From assembly GCA_947488615.1 (NCBI GenBank), contig CANKZU010000005.1, positions 124,001-188,000 on the forward strand: 64,000 bases of DNA, given 5' to 3'. This document shows positions 28,530 to 37,248 of the stretch, one piece after another; position 1 is the first letter of the stretch; each line of letters opens with the position of its first letter. The translations under genes were made by a program, and so were the position numbers. The notes beneath the pieces were generated by a model. The model was not told the origin of the DNA. It saw only the letters and a program-made list of their open reading frames with translations, and ran no database searches. The DNA comes from an uncultured Aurantimonas sp. (GTDB taxonomy: Bacteria > Pseudomonadota > Alphaproteobacteria > Rhizobiales > Rhizobiaceae).

Positions 28530-30353
28530 TCAACGCAGGTGGTGAACCTCCTGCAGCCCGTAGACGGGCGTCTCGAGTCCCTCCATCCGGGCTTTCAGCT
28601 GCAGCGACAGATAGAGCGAATAGTGCCGCGACTGGTGCAGATTGCCGCCGTGGAACCAGAGATTGTCCTGCTGCGTCGGCTTCCAGATATTGCGCTGCTC
28701 GCCTTCCCAGGGTCCCGGGTCCTTCGGCGTGTCGGAACCAAGGCCCCAGACCTTGCCGACCTTATCCGCCACTTCCTGGCTGATCAGATCGGCGGCCCAG
28801 CCGTTCATCGAGCCGTAACCGGTGGCATAGACGATCAGATCGGCCGGCAATTCCGTCCCGTCCTTGAACGCCACACCGGTTTCGGTGATCTCCTCGATCT
28901 CGGCGCCGCTCTTCAGCTTGATCTTGCCGTCGATGATCAGCTGGCTTGCGCCGACATCGATGTAATAGCCCGAGCCGCGGCGCAGATACTTCATGAACAG
29001 GCCGGAATCGTCGGCTCCATAGTCGAGCATGAAGCCCGCCTTCTCCAGGTCGCGATAGAAATCGGCGTCGACCTCGCGGATCTTGTCGTAGACCGGAATC
29101 TGGAACTCGTGGAGAATCCGGTAGGGCAGCGACGCGAAGATCATGTCGGCCTTGTTGGTGGTGACGCCGCTCTCCACCGCCCGCTCGGAATACAGATCGC
29201 CGAGACCATACTCCATCAGCGAGTCCGACCGCACGATGTGGGTCGTCGAGCGCTGCACCATGGTGACGTCGGCGCCGGCCTCGTAGAGCGCGGCGCAAAT
29301 GTCGTGGGCGGAGTTGTTCGAGCCGATGACGACGGCCTTCTTGCCCTTGTAGGCGTCGGGACCGGGATGCTTCGAGGAATGATGCTGCTCGCCCTTGAAG
29401 CGGTCCATGCCCTTGAAGTCCGGGACGTTGGCCTTGCCCGACATGCCGGTCGCCAGCACCAGCTGCTTCGGATGAAGCGTCACCTCTTCGCCATCGCGAT
29501 CAACGACGACGGTCCACTCGTCCGTCGCCTCGTCATAGGAAGCGCTCTTGCAGGTCGTCTTCGACCAGTAATTGAGCTCCATGATCTTGGTGTACATTTC
29601 CAGCCAGTCGCCGATCTTGTCCTTCGGCGCGAAGACCGGCCAGTTCTTCGGAAATTCCAGATAGGGCAAATGGTCGTACCAGACCGGGTCGTGCAGACAG
29701 AGCGACTTGTAGCGCTTGCGCCAGGAATCGCCCGGCCGCTCGTTCCGCTCGACGATGATCGTCGGTACGCCGAGCTGGCGCAGCCGCGCGCCCAGCGCGA
29801 TGCCGCCCTGGCCACCGCCGACGATCACCACATAGGGCTGGGTCTTGTAGCCGAGATCGGCCGCTTCCTGCTCCTGCTTCTCGAGCCAGGACTTCCTGTT
29901 CATCGACGAGCCGTGCTCGGCGCCCATCGGCCGGCGATGGTGCATCGGCTCCTCGAAGCCCTTCAGCTCGGTCATCGCGGTCAGCAGGGTCCAAGCCTTG
30001 CCGTCCTTCAGCCGCAGCAGGCCATTGCCGCGCGCGACACCGGTCTCGAAGGTGATCCAGGCCGTGGTCACGCCGCCATCCTCGGTCGGCTCCTCGGCGA
30101 TCCGAAAGTTCTTCGGCTTCACCGCGCCGAGCTGCGACGACAGCATGTCGCGCACGCCGTCAGGCCCCTCGACGGTCTTGATGTTCCAGGTGAAGGTCAC
30201 GAGATCGCGCCAGAAGCTCGTCGCCGCGAACAAATCCGCCGCCGCATCGACATCGCCCGCCGACAAGGCGCCTTCGAACGCGCTCAGCCATCCCTCGACG
30301 GATTTTCGGGCTTCGCTCTTTCCGGCCTCCGGCCGTTCCAACGTCTCGCTCAT
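28530..30353 (-). CDS. flavin-containing monooxygenase with N-terminal NTF2-like domain
   Basis: A 607-residue NAD(P)H/FAD-dependent monooxygenase. Residues 10-130 resemble a SnoaL/NTF2-like domain (VEGWLSAFEGALSAGDVDAAADLF, VRDMLSSQLG). The FAD site is VVIVGGGQGGIALGARLRQLG near 175-195, followed by ERNERPGDSWRKRYKSLCLHDP near 200. The NADPH-site glycine loop is VVIGSNNSAHDICAALYEAGADVTMVQRS near 345. IVYATGYGSMNGW near 535 is the C-terminal ATG motif. The substrate could be a ketone, amine or sulfide and is not predictable. ATG 30353 is preceded by GGGAGCGG and begins MSETLERPEAG; a frame to 30578 is unsupported. It appears to be a single gene ended by a long hairpin. Confidence 0.88.
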   Translation of the reverse strand: MSETLERPEAGKSEARKSVEGWLSAFEGALSAGDVDAAADLFAATSFWRDLVTFTWNIKTVEGPDGVRDMLSSQLGAVKPKNFRIAEEPTEDGGVTTAWITFETGVARGNGLLRLKDGKAWTLLTAMTELKGFEEPMHHRRPMGAEHGSSMNRKSWLEKQEQEAADLGYKTQPYVVIVGGGQGGIALGARLRQLGVPTIIVERNERPGDSWRKRYKSLCLHDPVWYDHLPYLEFPKNWPVFAPKDKIGDWLEMYTKIMELNYWSKTTCKSASYDEATDEWTVVVDRDGEEVTLHPKQLVLATGMSGKANVPDFKGMDRFKGEQHHSSKHPGPDAYKGKKAVVIGSNNSAHDICAALYEAGADVTMVQRSTTHIVRSDSLMEYGLGDLYSERAVESGVTTNKADMIFASLPYRILHEFQIPVYDKIREVDADFYRDLEKAGFMLDYGADDSGLFMKYLRRGSGYYIDVGASQLIIDGKIKLKSGAEIEEITETGVAFKDGTELPADLIVYATGYGSMNGWAADLISQEVADKVGKVWGLGSDTPKDPGPWEGEQRNIWKPTQQDNLWFHGGNLHQSRHYSLYLSLQLKARMEGLETPVYGLQEVHHLR

Positions 30354-30478
30354 GGCTCCGCTCCCTGTTCCCACCCGTGCCCTCTTCAAGAGTTCACTGC
30401 CGGGAGCGCCCTGTCCATCCGTTTCTGAAAAACGCGGCCGGACAGGCTTGTGGGAGCGGGACGCGAAAGGTCGGCGGA

Positions 30479-32800
30479 TCACTTCTCGCAGAGCTTGCGG
30501 CGGCCGCGATAGGGCTGGAACGTGCAATCGGAAGCCCGGAAGGACCGATAGGACCGCGAGCAGGCGCGGACATTGCATTGCGGGGCCTGGGCTTCGGCGC
30601 TCTCGCCAGCGATCATGTCGGCGATGCTGGTCGGACGCGAGGGCGTTTCCTCGGCCGGTGCCGTCGAGGCAGAATCGGCGGATGCGGTCGGTGCCGCGGC
30701 GGCCGGCTGCGTCGCTCCGCCGGCCCGCTCCATGAAACTCTTCCAGATCGTCGCCGGCAATTGTCCGCCGGTCACGCCGTCCATCGGCTCGCCGTCGTCA
30801 TTGCCGACCCAGATGCCGACGGTCAGCGCCTCGTTGAAGCCGACAAACCAGGCGTCGCGCGATTCCTGGCTGGTGCCGGTCTTGCCGGCGGCGAAGCCGT
30901 CGAGCGCAGCCCCCTTGCCGGTTCCCTTGTCGACGACGAGTTTGAGCAGGCCGACAAGCGGATCCTGCAAGGTCCCCAGCTCACGCTCCGGGCGCCTCGA
31001 TGGGCCGATGCGAAAACTCTGGCCGGCGCCATCGACCGCGAAGGAGGCGATCCCCCACGGTTCGATCGGCGTGATCCCGGCGCGCACCGAGGCATAGGCC
31101 CCGGTGAGATCGAGAAGCGTCACCTCCGACGCGCCGAGGGCAAGGCTCGGCGTTTCGGTCAGGTCCGCGTCGATGCCGAGATCGCGGGCCGCGGCCACGA
31201 CCTGGTCGATGCCGACATCCATCGCAAGGCGCACCGTCGCCGCGTTCAGGGAACGGGCGAACGCCTCGGCCAGCGTGACCCGGCCGCGATATTTGCCGCT
31301 GTAGTTCTCCGGCTTCCAGCCGTCGATCTCGATCGGCGCATCCTCGATGCGATCGTTCGGCGACAGGCCGGCGCGCAGCGCCGCGTAATAGACGAACAGC
31401 TTGAAGGTCGAGCCCGGCTGACGCTTGGCGGCGACCGCGCGGTTGAACTTCGAGGCGGTATAATCACCACCGCCGACCATGGCGACCACCGCTCCGTCGG
31501 GCCGCAGCGCGACGAGCGCTGCCTGGCCGACGCCCTTTTCGGCGCCCTGCGCGGCGAGGGCCTCGGACACGACCTGTTCCGCCGCGGCCTGAAGTTCCGG
31601 GACGAGCGTGGTCTTGACCTCGATGCTGCCGCGAAACGGGCCGGCGATCTCGCGGGCATCGGAGATCACCCAGTCGGCGAACCAGGAGCCGCCGCCCATG
31701 TCCGGTCGGCTGGGGCTGAGCTGTGTCGAACCAAGCTTGGCCGCGGCGATCTCCGACGGTTCGAGATATCCGGCATCGCCCATCGCATTCAACACGATGC
31801 CGGCGCGTTCCTTGGCCCCCTCGAGATTTTCCAACGGGTTGAGCTGCGACGGCGCCTTGATCAGGCCCGCCAGCATGGCGCTTTCGGCCAGTGTCAGTTC
31901 GCCGACCGACTTGTCGAAATAAACCCGCGCCGCAGCCGGCATCCCGGTTGCGCCGGCGCCCAGATAGACGTTGTTGAGATAGCGCGCGAGGATCTCGTCC
32001 TTGGACAGACGCGTCTCGATCCAGAATGCCAGGAAGGCTTCCTGGATCTTGCGCTTCAGCGTGCGATCCCGCTCCAGATAGCTGATCTTGAGAAATTGCT
32101 GGGTGATCGTGCTGCCGCCCTGCACCACCTCGCCGGCGAAGAGATTGCGGGTCAAAGCCCGCGCGACACCGCGAAAATCAAGCCCCCAATGCTGGTAGAA
32201 GCGGCGATCCTCGATGCTGAGGACGGCCTCGACCAGATGATCGGAAAATTCGTCCAGCGGGGCGTAGCTCCCCTGATAGGGCCCCTGCTGCACCAGGGCC
32301 TGACCATCGGCCGCCTGTAATACCACCACCGGCTCGCCGGTTCCCTCGGCAATCTCGGCGAAAGGCACGTCGTAGAGCGCCCAGGCGGCGACTCCCGACA
32401 AGAGCAGGAAGCCGGCGACGAAGACGACGCCCAGAATGGATGCGACACGGCCGGCGCTCCAGGTTCGTCGGACGGGCCGATTGCGCCAGTGCGCGCGAAA
32501 CGTCTTCGCCCGCGCGCCGGTCGCGGCGGCCAGTCCGCGCCAGTCCGTGTCACGGAGCGATTGCGAGGTCCTGGCGCTGAACCTGGTCAAGCCTCGGCCC
32601 GTCTGACGTCCCAGAACGGCGGCCTTGGCGGCGAGCCACCGTCCGAGCCGCGCAAGGTCGGCCATCAGCGCCTTGCGAAAGACGGCAAAGGCCTCGCCCG
32701 TCTGGCCGACCGGAACCGGCGCATTGTGATCGCTATCGGTCGAACCGCTCTCCCCAGGGGCCGGCGAGGGGCCATGATCATCGTTGGCTTCCGGCATCAA
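30479..32800 (-). CDS. class A penicillin-binding protein (transglycosylase/transpeptidase)
   Basis: A 773-residue bifunctional murein synthase. An N-terminal cytoplasmic part of about 100 residues precedes one membrane helix (ILGVVFVAGFLLLSGVAAWALY near 107-128). The GT51 domain has SIEDRRFYQHWGLDFRGVARAL near 195 and GGSTITQQFLKISY near 230. The transpeptidase has PGSTFKLF near 470, RSLNAATVRLAMD near 525 and GKTGTSQESRDAWFVGF near 653. The last 35 residues form an unusual cysteine-rich tail (CNVRACSRSYRSFRASDC... ending RRKLCEK) that resembles repeats in rhizobial BA14K-like proteins. It acts in the periplasm. Confidence 0.94.
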   Translation of the reverse strand: MMPEANDDHGPSPAPGESGSTDSDHNAPVPVGQTGEAFAVFRKALMADLARLGRWLAAKAAVLGRQTGRGLTRFSARTSQSLRDTDWRGLAAATGARAKTFRAHWRNRPVRRTWSAGRVASILGVVFVAGFLLLSGVAAWALYDVPFAEIAEGTGEPVVVLQAADGQALVQQGPYQGSYAPLDEFSDHLVEAVLSIEDRRFYQHWGLDFRGVARALTRNLFAGEVVQGGSTITQQFLKISYLERDRTLKRKIQEAFLAFWIETRLSKDEILARYLNNVYLGAGATGMPAAARVYFDKSVGELTLAESAMLAGLIKAPSQLNPLENLEGAKERAGIVLNAMGDAGYLEPSEIAAAKLGSTQLSPSRPDMGGGSWFADWVISDAREIAGPFRGSIEVKTTLVPELQAAAEQVVSEALAAQGAEKGVGQAALVALRPDGAVVAMVGGGDYTASKFNRAVAAKRQPGSTFKLFVYYAALRAGLSPNDRIEDAPIEIDGWKPENYSGKYRGRVTLAEAFARSLNAATVRLAMDVGIDQVVAAARDLGIDADLTETPSLALGASEVTLLDLTGAYASVRAGITPIEPWGIASFAVDGAGQSFRIGPSRRPERELGTLQDPLVGLLKLVVDKGTGKGAALDGFAAGKTGTSQESRDAWFVGFNEALTVGIWVGNDDGEPMDGVTGGQLPATIWKSFMERAGGATQPAAAAPTASADSASTAPAEETPSRPTSIADMIAGESAEAQAPQCNVRACSRSYRSFRASDCTFQPYRGRRKLCEK

Positions 32801-32927
32801 ATCTCACTCGTTGCAGCCACGGCCGCATATGGCGTCCTTCGCCGCCCGGCATAGCGACGGTTACGGGCACAAACCAGAGAATTTTACCGAGGCCACGTGG
32901 CCCCCGCACCTATCCGCGCCCGGCAGC

Positions 32928-33929
32928 TCAAAAATCGCCGGGCAGGATGCGGTCGGGTGGGCGGTGGCCGTCCATCAGCGTGTGGATGTTGATGATGACC
33001 TTCTCGCCCATCTCGATCCGGCCCTCGATCGTCGCCGAGCCCATATGCGGCAAGAGGACGACGCGGTTCTCCTCGGCGAGGCGCAGCAGCTTGCGGTCGA
33101 CCGCCGGCTCCTCCTCGAACACGTCGAGGCCTGCCCCGGCGATGCGGTCTTCCTGTAGCAGTTTCACCAGAGCCCGTTCGTCGATGATCTCGCCGCGGGC
33201 GGTGTTGACGATGAAGGCATGCGGCTGGATCAGCGCCAGGCGCCGCGCCGACAACAGATGGTATGTCGCCGGCGTATAGGGGCAGTTGACCGAGAGGATA
33301 TCCATACGGGCGAGCATCTGGTCGAGGCTTTCCCAATAGGTCGCACCGAGTTCGGCCTCGGTCTTGGGGTTCACCCGCCGGCGGTTGTGATAATGGATTT
33401 CGAGGCCGAATGCCTTGGCGCGGCGCGCCACGGCGGTGCCGATGCGGCCCATTCCCAAAATGCCGAGCTTCTTGCCCCAGATCCGTCGCCCGAGCATCCA
33501 GGTCGGCGACCAGCCGGGCCAACGCTCGCTGCCGAGCAGGCGCGTGCCGCCCTCGACCAGCCGGCGCGGCACGGCGAGAATCAGCGCCATCGTCATGTCC
33601 GCGGTGTCCTCGCTGAGGACGTTCGGCGTGTTGGTGACGAAAAGATTTCGCGCCAGCGCCGCCTCGATGTCGATGTTGTCGACGCCGTTGCCGTAGTTGG
33701 CGATCAGCTTGAGGCGCGGACCGGCCTGTTCGATCACCGCGCGGTCGATTCGGTCGGTGACGGTCGGAACCAGCACGTCGGCCTCGCGGACGGCCGCGAC
33801 CAAAGCATGCTGCTCCATCGGCCGATCGGTGTCGTTCAGCCGCGCGTCGAAGAGTTCGCGCATGCGCGCCTCGATCGGCGCCGGCAGCTTGCGCGTGATG
33901 ATCACCAGCGGCTTCTCGCGCTTCGTCAT
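32928..33929 (-). CDS. D-2-hydroxyacid dehydrogenase (glyoxylate/hydroxypyruvate reductase type)
   Basis: A 333-residue member of the D-2-hydroxyacid dehydrogenase family. The substrate segment is IANYGNGVDNIDIEAA near 77-92, the NAD(P) fold GILGMGRIGTAVARRAKAFG near 155, and the catalytic set is FIVNTARGEIIDERAL near 233 with arginine, DVFEEEP near 262 with glutamate and LLPHMGSATIEGR near 282 with histidine. The NYGNGVDNID and HYHNRRR segments favour glyoxylate/hydroxypyruvate reductase over lactate or phosphoglycerate dehydrogenase. ATG 33929 (MTKREKP) is chosen over TTG 33938. Confidence 0.9.
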   Translation of the reverse strand: MTKREKPLVIITRKLPAPIEARMRELFDARLNDTDRPMEQHALVAAVREADVLVPTVTDRIDRAVIEQAGPRLKLIANYGNGVDNIDIEAALARNLFVTNTPNVLSEDTADMTMALILAVPRRLVEGGTRLLGSERWPGWSPTWMLGRRIWGKKLGILGMGRIGTAVARRAKAFGLEIHYHNRRRVNPKTEAELGATYWESLDQMLARMDILSVNCPYTPATYHLLSARRLALIQPHAFIVNTARGEIIDERALVKLLQEDRIAGAGLDVFEEEPAVDRKLLRLAEENRVVLLPHMGSATIEGRIEMGEKVIINIHTLMDGHRPPDRILPGDF

Positions 33930-34127
33930 CGGCCGCAATCCTTTGCACTCAAGACGTTGTTAACCGAAACGGGCGATCATTCGATCCGAGAGCCGAGGCC
34001 TCTCTCCTAGCAAGGCGGGGATGCGAAAACAAAGGGTTTCCCTCCGCAAGCAGAACAGCCCCGGCATCAGTTCGCGCATCGGCCGTCGGCCGTGCGAGCA
34101 TCGCATCGTATCGTCCGGAGTTTCTCA

Positions 34128-34673
34128 ATGCCGCTCGCCGCACCCATTCGTCGCTCGCTCCTATCACTTATCGGCGCCGCCATCCTGGTGGCCGGCGCGA
34201 TCCCGTTTCCGGCCGCGCAGGCACTCGAGACCGGGCCCGTCTCGAAGCTGCCGCTGCCGCGCTACGTCAGTCTGAAGGCGAGCCGGGTGAATCTTCGAAT
34301 CGGACCCGGCCGCGATTATCCGGTGAGCTGGCTCTATCTCAAGGTCGGCCTGCCGGTCGAAGTCATCCAGGAATACGATCGTTGGCGGCGGATTCGCGAC
34401 TCGGAGGGCACCGAGGGCTGGGTCTACTACTCGCTGCTGTCCGGCCAGCGCACGTCCATCGCCGCGCCTTGGCTGAAGGGCAAGGCGACGCTGATCGACA
34501 TCCACAGGAGCCCGGCGACCGACGCGCCGCTGGTGGCGCGAATCGAACCGGGCGTGGTCTCGTCCGTGTCGGAGTGCACGGCCGGCTGGTGCTCGGTCGA
34601 GGTCGCCGAGCGCAACGGCTACGTGCGCCAGCAGGAAATCTGGGGGGTCTATCCGGACGAAACGTTCGAGTAG
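34128..34673 (+). CDS. secreted SH3-domain protein
   Basis: A 181-residue exported protein. Residues 1-32 form a signal peptide (RRSLLSLIGAAILVAGAIPF core, AQA before the likely cleavage). Two bacterial SH3-like repeats follow: SLKASRVNLRIGPGRDYPVSWLY near 46-68 with EVIQEYDRWRRIRDSEGTEGWV, and a second near 115-170 ending in GWCSVEVAERNGYVRQQEIWGVYP. Such domains bind cell-wall peptides or other periplasmic proteins. ATG 34128 has GGAG seven bases upstream; the GTG at 34092 is less likely. It is divergent from the dehydrogenase. No partner is evident. Confidence 0.88.
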   Translation: MPLAAPIRRSLLSLIGAAILVAGAIPFPAAQALETGPVSKLPLPRYVSLKASRVNLRIGPGRDYPVSWLYLKVGLPVEVIQEYDRWRRIRDSEGTEGWVYYSLLSGQRTSIAAPWLKGKATLIDIHRSPATDAPLVARIEPGVVSSVSECTAGWCSVEVAERNGYVRQQEIWGVYPDETFE

Positions 34674-34744
34674 GCGAGCAAGCGACACCAGTGAGCGCGG
34701 CGCTGAAATCTTGGTGTCGTATCGACGGAGTAGATTACCGGCCG

Positions 34745-35281
34745 ATGTTGATAGCGCGCCTGACACTTCTCACGATCGACACTCTTATGACGGCCGCGAT
34801 CGCAGGATTCTTTTACGCCTATTCCTCCTCGGTGATGATCGGCTTCGACGCGGCGTCGCCCCACGCCGCGATCGAGGCGATGCAGGCAATCAACGCGACG
34901 ATTCGTAATCCCATCTTCGCGCCGGCTTTCTTCGGCCCGGCCATTGTCGGCTTCGGGCTTGCCCTTGCTTATGGCGTAGCGCGGTGCCCTCCGGCCTGGT
35001 TCGCGCGCGGAGCCTTTCTAACCTACCTGATCGGCGGCTTCTTACTGACACTGTCGGTCAATTTACCGATGAACGATGGCTTGGCATCATCCACTATTCC
35101 CACCAACCCCGAAGCCGCGCGTCTGGTATGGATCACCTATAGCGAGCCATGGACATGGTGGAATACCGTACGAACAATCGCTTCATTTGTGTCCCTGGCG
35201 CTATTGCTTGCCGCCTTCGCGGCCGAGATGCGTGGGACCGGCGGGCCAGCTCAATCAGCCTTATCCGACCGCGACCGATGA
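34745..35281 (+). CDS. DUF1772 (anthrone oxygenase-like) membrane protein
   Basis: A 178-residue protein with four hydrophobic segments near 6-27, 58-76, 85-105 and 142-162. The pattern FFYAYSSSVMIGFD near 22, AIEAMQAINATIRNPIFAPAFFG near 42-64 and VNLPMNDGLA near 104 is that of DUF1772. Distant fungal relatives act in anthrone oxidation, but that role should not be assumed here. The base composition looks lower in GC than its neighbours. ATG 34745 starts at the first helix; the frame extends upstream through the SH3 gene in another reading. It is convergent with irr, 35 bases apart. Confidence 0.8.
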   Translation: MLIARLTLLTIDTLMTAAIAGFFYAYSSSVMIGFDAASPHAAIEAMQAINATIRNPIFAPAFFGPAIVGFGLALAYGVARCPPAWFARGAFLTYLIGGFLLTLSVNLPMNDGLASSTIPTNPEAARLVWITYSEPWTWWNTVRTIASFVSLALLLAAFAAEMRGTGGPAQSALSDRDR

Positions 35282-35316
35282 CAGACCAGTGTGATCGGCG
35301 CTCCCACACAGGGGCG

Positions 35317-35763
35317 CTACTCCGCGGCGACGGCGGCGGGCCGTTTGCGGCGCAACCGGACGACCACATCGACATTGACGATTTCCATACCTTCGGGCGC
35401 CTCGGGCAACTGCTCGAGCCGCAGGCCGCCATCGGGAATGTCGATCATCACGTTCTCGTCCTCGACGAAGAAGTGATGGTGGTCGGAGGTGTTGGTATCG
35501 AAATAGGTGCGCTGGCCTTCGGCCGAGAGCGGCCGCACCAGACCGGCGTCGGTGAACTGGTGAAGCGTGTTGTAGACGGTTGCGAGCGAAACCGGTTCGC
35601 CTGCGCGATGCGCCTCTTCATGCAGCTCTTCGGCGGACAGATGCCGGTCACCGGAGCCGAACATCAGATTGCACAGGGCGACGCGTTGGCGGGTCGGACG
35701 CAGCCCGACCGAGCGCAGACGCTCGAACACACAGAAGCTTTGGGTGCGCGGCCGGTTTTCCAT
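35317..35763 (-). CDS. irr: iron response regulator Irr (Fur family)
   Basis: A 148-residue Fur-family regulator that controls iron and haem metabolism genes in response to haem. The winged helix is RLRSVGLRPTRQRVALCNLMF near 16-36 and SLATVYNTLHQFTDAGLV near 60-77. The dimer part has DTNTSDHHHFFVEDENVMIDIP near 90-111, where the HHH is the haem-sensing motif of Irr. The N-terminal Cys-Pro haem motif of the Bradyrhizobium protein is absent, as in many rhizobial Irr. ATG 35763 begins MENRPRTQS. The placement beside fabA-fabB-fabI is a Hyphomicrobiales signature. Confidence 0.93.
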   Translation of the reverse strand: MENRPRTQSFCVFERLRSVGLRPTRQRVALCNLMFGSGDRHLSAEELHEEAHRAGEPVSLATVYNTLHQFTDAGLVRPLSAEGQRTYFDTNTSDHHHFFVEDENVMIDIPDGGLRLEQLPEAPEGMEIVNVDVVVRLRRKRPAAVAAE

Positions 35764-35919
35764 CGCTGAATGCCACCAATTTTGTATCTTGTTCACGCTT
35801 GGGAACGCAGCCTCGGCCACGCTCTTTCGGCCTATATACGTGATGTCGGGCGCCGCGACAAATGCCGGTCGGCATCTGATCCTGGTCAGTCGGGGCGACA
35901 TGTGCCGAGAAAAATGATC

Positions 35920-36405
35920 TCAGTTTCGGGTCGGCCTCTCGCCGCAGATCCGCTGCAGGGCCTCCAGCGCCTTGCCGGACCCGGTGAGCGGAATGGTGTA
36001 GCGGCCGGCCGGTCCGGAGATTTCCGCGCTGCGCCCCTTGCGCAACGCCGCGATCAATTCGGCGAGACCCGCGAGCGAGCCGCGACTGACCAGGATGGAC
36101 GCTCCTTCCGCCTCGTCGTCGCGGGCCGTCGCCTCGTACAAAAAAGCCAATCCGTCGACGCTCACCCCGACCGTATAGCCGCCGCCGTCCTGCAACCCGC
36201 CGGGAAATCCGGAAAAGATCATCGCGATCTCACCATCGGGACCGCAGCGGAAAGACAGACCGGTATAGCCGCCCGCATCGGCGAAGCCCGCCGTCTCGTC
36301 CGACCAGGTCCAGCTCTGCGCCTTGGCCGGCAAGACCGCGCCCGCGGCGGCCACGATGACGGCACAGACCGAAAGGGCGAGCCCCGCCGTTTGGTATCCT
36401 GTCAC
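35920..36405 (-). CDS. hypothetical secreted protein
   Basis: A 161-residue protein with a probable signal peptide (GLALSVCAVIVAAAGAVLPAKA, cleavage after AKA or AQ near residue 29). The mature part has two cysteines, in FRCGPDGEIAMIF near 52 and in the C-terminal ALQRICGERP, which could form a disulfide. I do not recognise the family. It is divergent from fabA by 225 bases and lies upstream of irr on the same strand, with 156 bases between, so co-transcription with irr is possible but unproven. Confidence 0.65.
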   Translation of the reverse strand: MTGYQTAGLALSVCAVIVAAAGAVLPAKAQSWTWSDETAGFADAGGYTGLSFRCGPDGEIAMIFSGFPGGLQDGGGYTVGVSVDGLAFLYEATARDDEAEGASILVSRGSLAGLAELIAALRKGRSAEISGPAGRYTIPLTGSGKALEALQRICGERPTRN

Positions 36406-36630
36406 GGGCTTGTCTCCTCGATTGTGGCGTCAAATGCGAATTCCGCATTCGCCGGCTCTCTCGAAGTTTGCTTGAGCGAGCATACATAGCGGCGACAATG
36501 GAGCGCGACCGCGCCTGTCACATGCCGGTCTTGGATACGGGCGGTTTCCAGCCGCGCGACATGCGTGCTAAGGGCGCATCCGAAACGGACGTCAAACAGC
36601 CGGGAACTTGAGGGCGGATACGAACTGACC

Positions 36631-37146
36631 ATGGCAACAGCAAAGACCTCCTTCGACTACGACGATATCATCGCCTGCGCCAACGGCCAGTTGTTCGGCG
36701 AAGGCAACGCGCAATTGCCGCTGCCGCCGATGTTGATGGTCCACCGGATCACGGACGTTTCGGAAACCGGCGGCGAGCACGGCAAGGGCTATATCCGCGC
36801 GGAGTTCGATATCACCCCCGATCTGTGGTTCTTTCCCTGCCATTTCGTGGGTAATCCGGTCATGCCCGGCTGCCTCGGCCTCGACGGGATGTGGCAATTG
36901 ACGGGCTTCTATTTGGGGTGGCTGGGCGAAAAGGGCCGCGGCATGGCCCTGTCGACAGGCGAGGTGAAATTCAAAGGCATGGTCACGCCTGAGACGAAAC
37001 TCCTCGAATACGGCATCGATTTCAAGCGGGTGATGCGCGGACGCTTGGTCCTCGGCATCGCGGATGGCTGGCTCAAGGCCGATGGCGAGACCATCTACCG
37101 CGCGAGCGATCTGCGGGTCGGCCTGGCACGGGACAAGGCAGACTGA
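36631..37146 (+). CDS. fabA: 3-hydroxydecanoyl-ACP dehydratase/isomerase
   Basis: A 171-residue hotdog-fold enzyme that dehydrates and isomerises the C10 intermediate, the branch point to unsaturated fatty acids. The catalytic histidine and aspartate are in [21 protein letters not shown] near 70-90. [11 protein letters not shown] near 30 and [15 protein letters not shown] near 133 complete the pattern at standard length. The ATG follows a purine-rich stretch (GAGGGCGGA) by about twelve bases. It is first in fabA-fabB-fabI. Confidence 0.96.
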   Translation: MATAKTSFDYDDIIACANGQLFGEGNAQLPLPPMLMVHRITDVSETGGEHGKGYIRAEFDITPDLWFFPCHFVGNPVMPGCLGLDGMWQLTGFYLGWLGEKGRGMALSTGEVKFKGMVTPETKLLEYGIDFKRVMRGRLVLGIADGWLKADGETIYRASDLRVGLARDKAD

Positions 37147-37248
37147 CATAGGGACGGCAGTGATGGCCATCCACCGCACTGTGGCAGGCGGTGTGCTGGC
37201 GCAAGCGGGACAAGCCGCCATCTCCCCCCATTCGAGAGGGCAAAAGAC

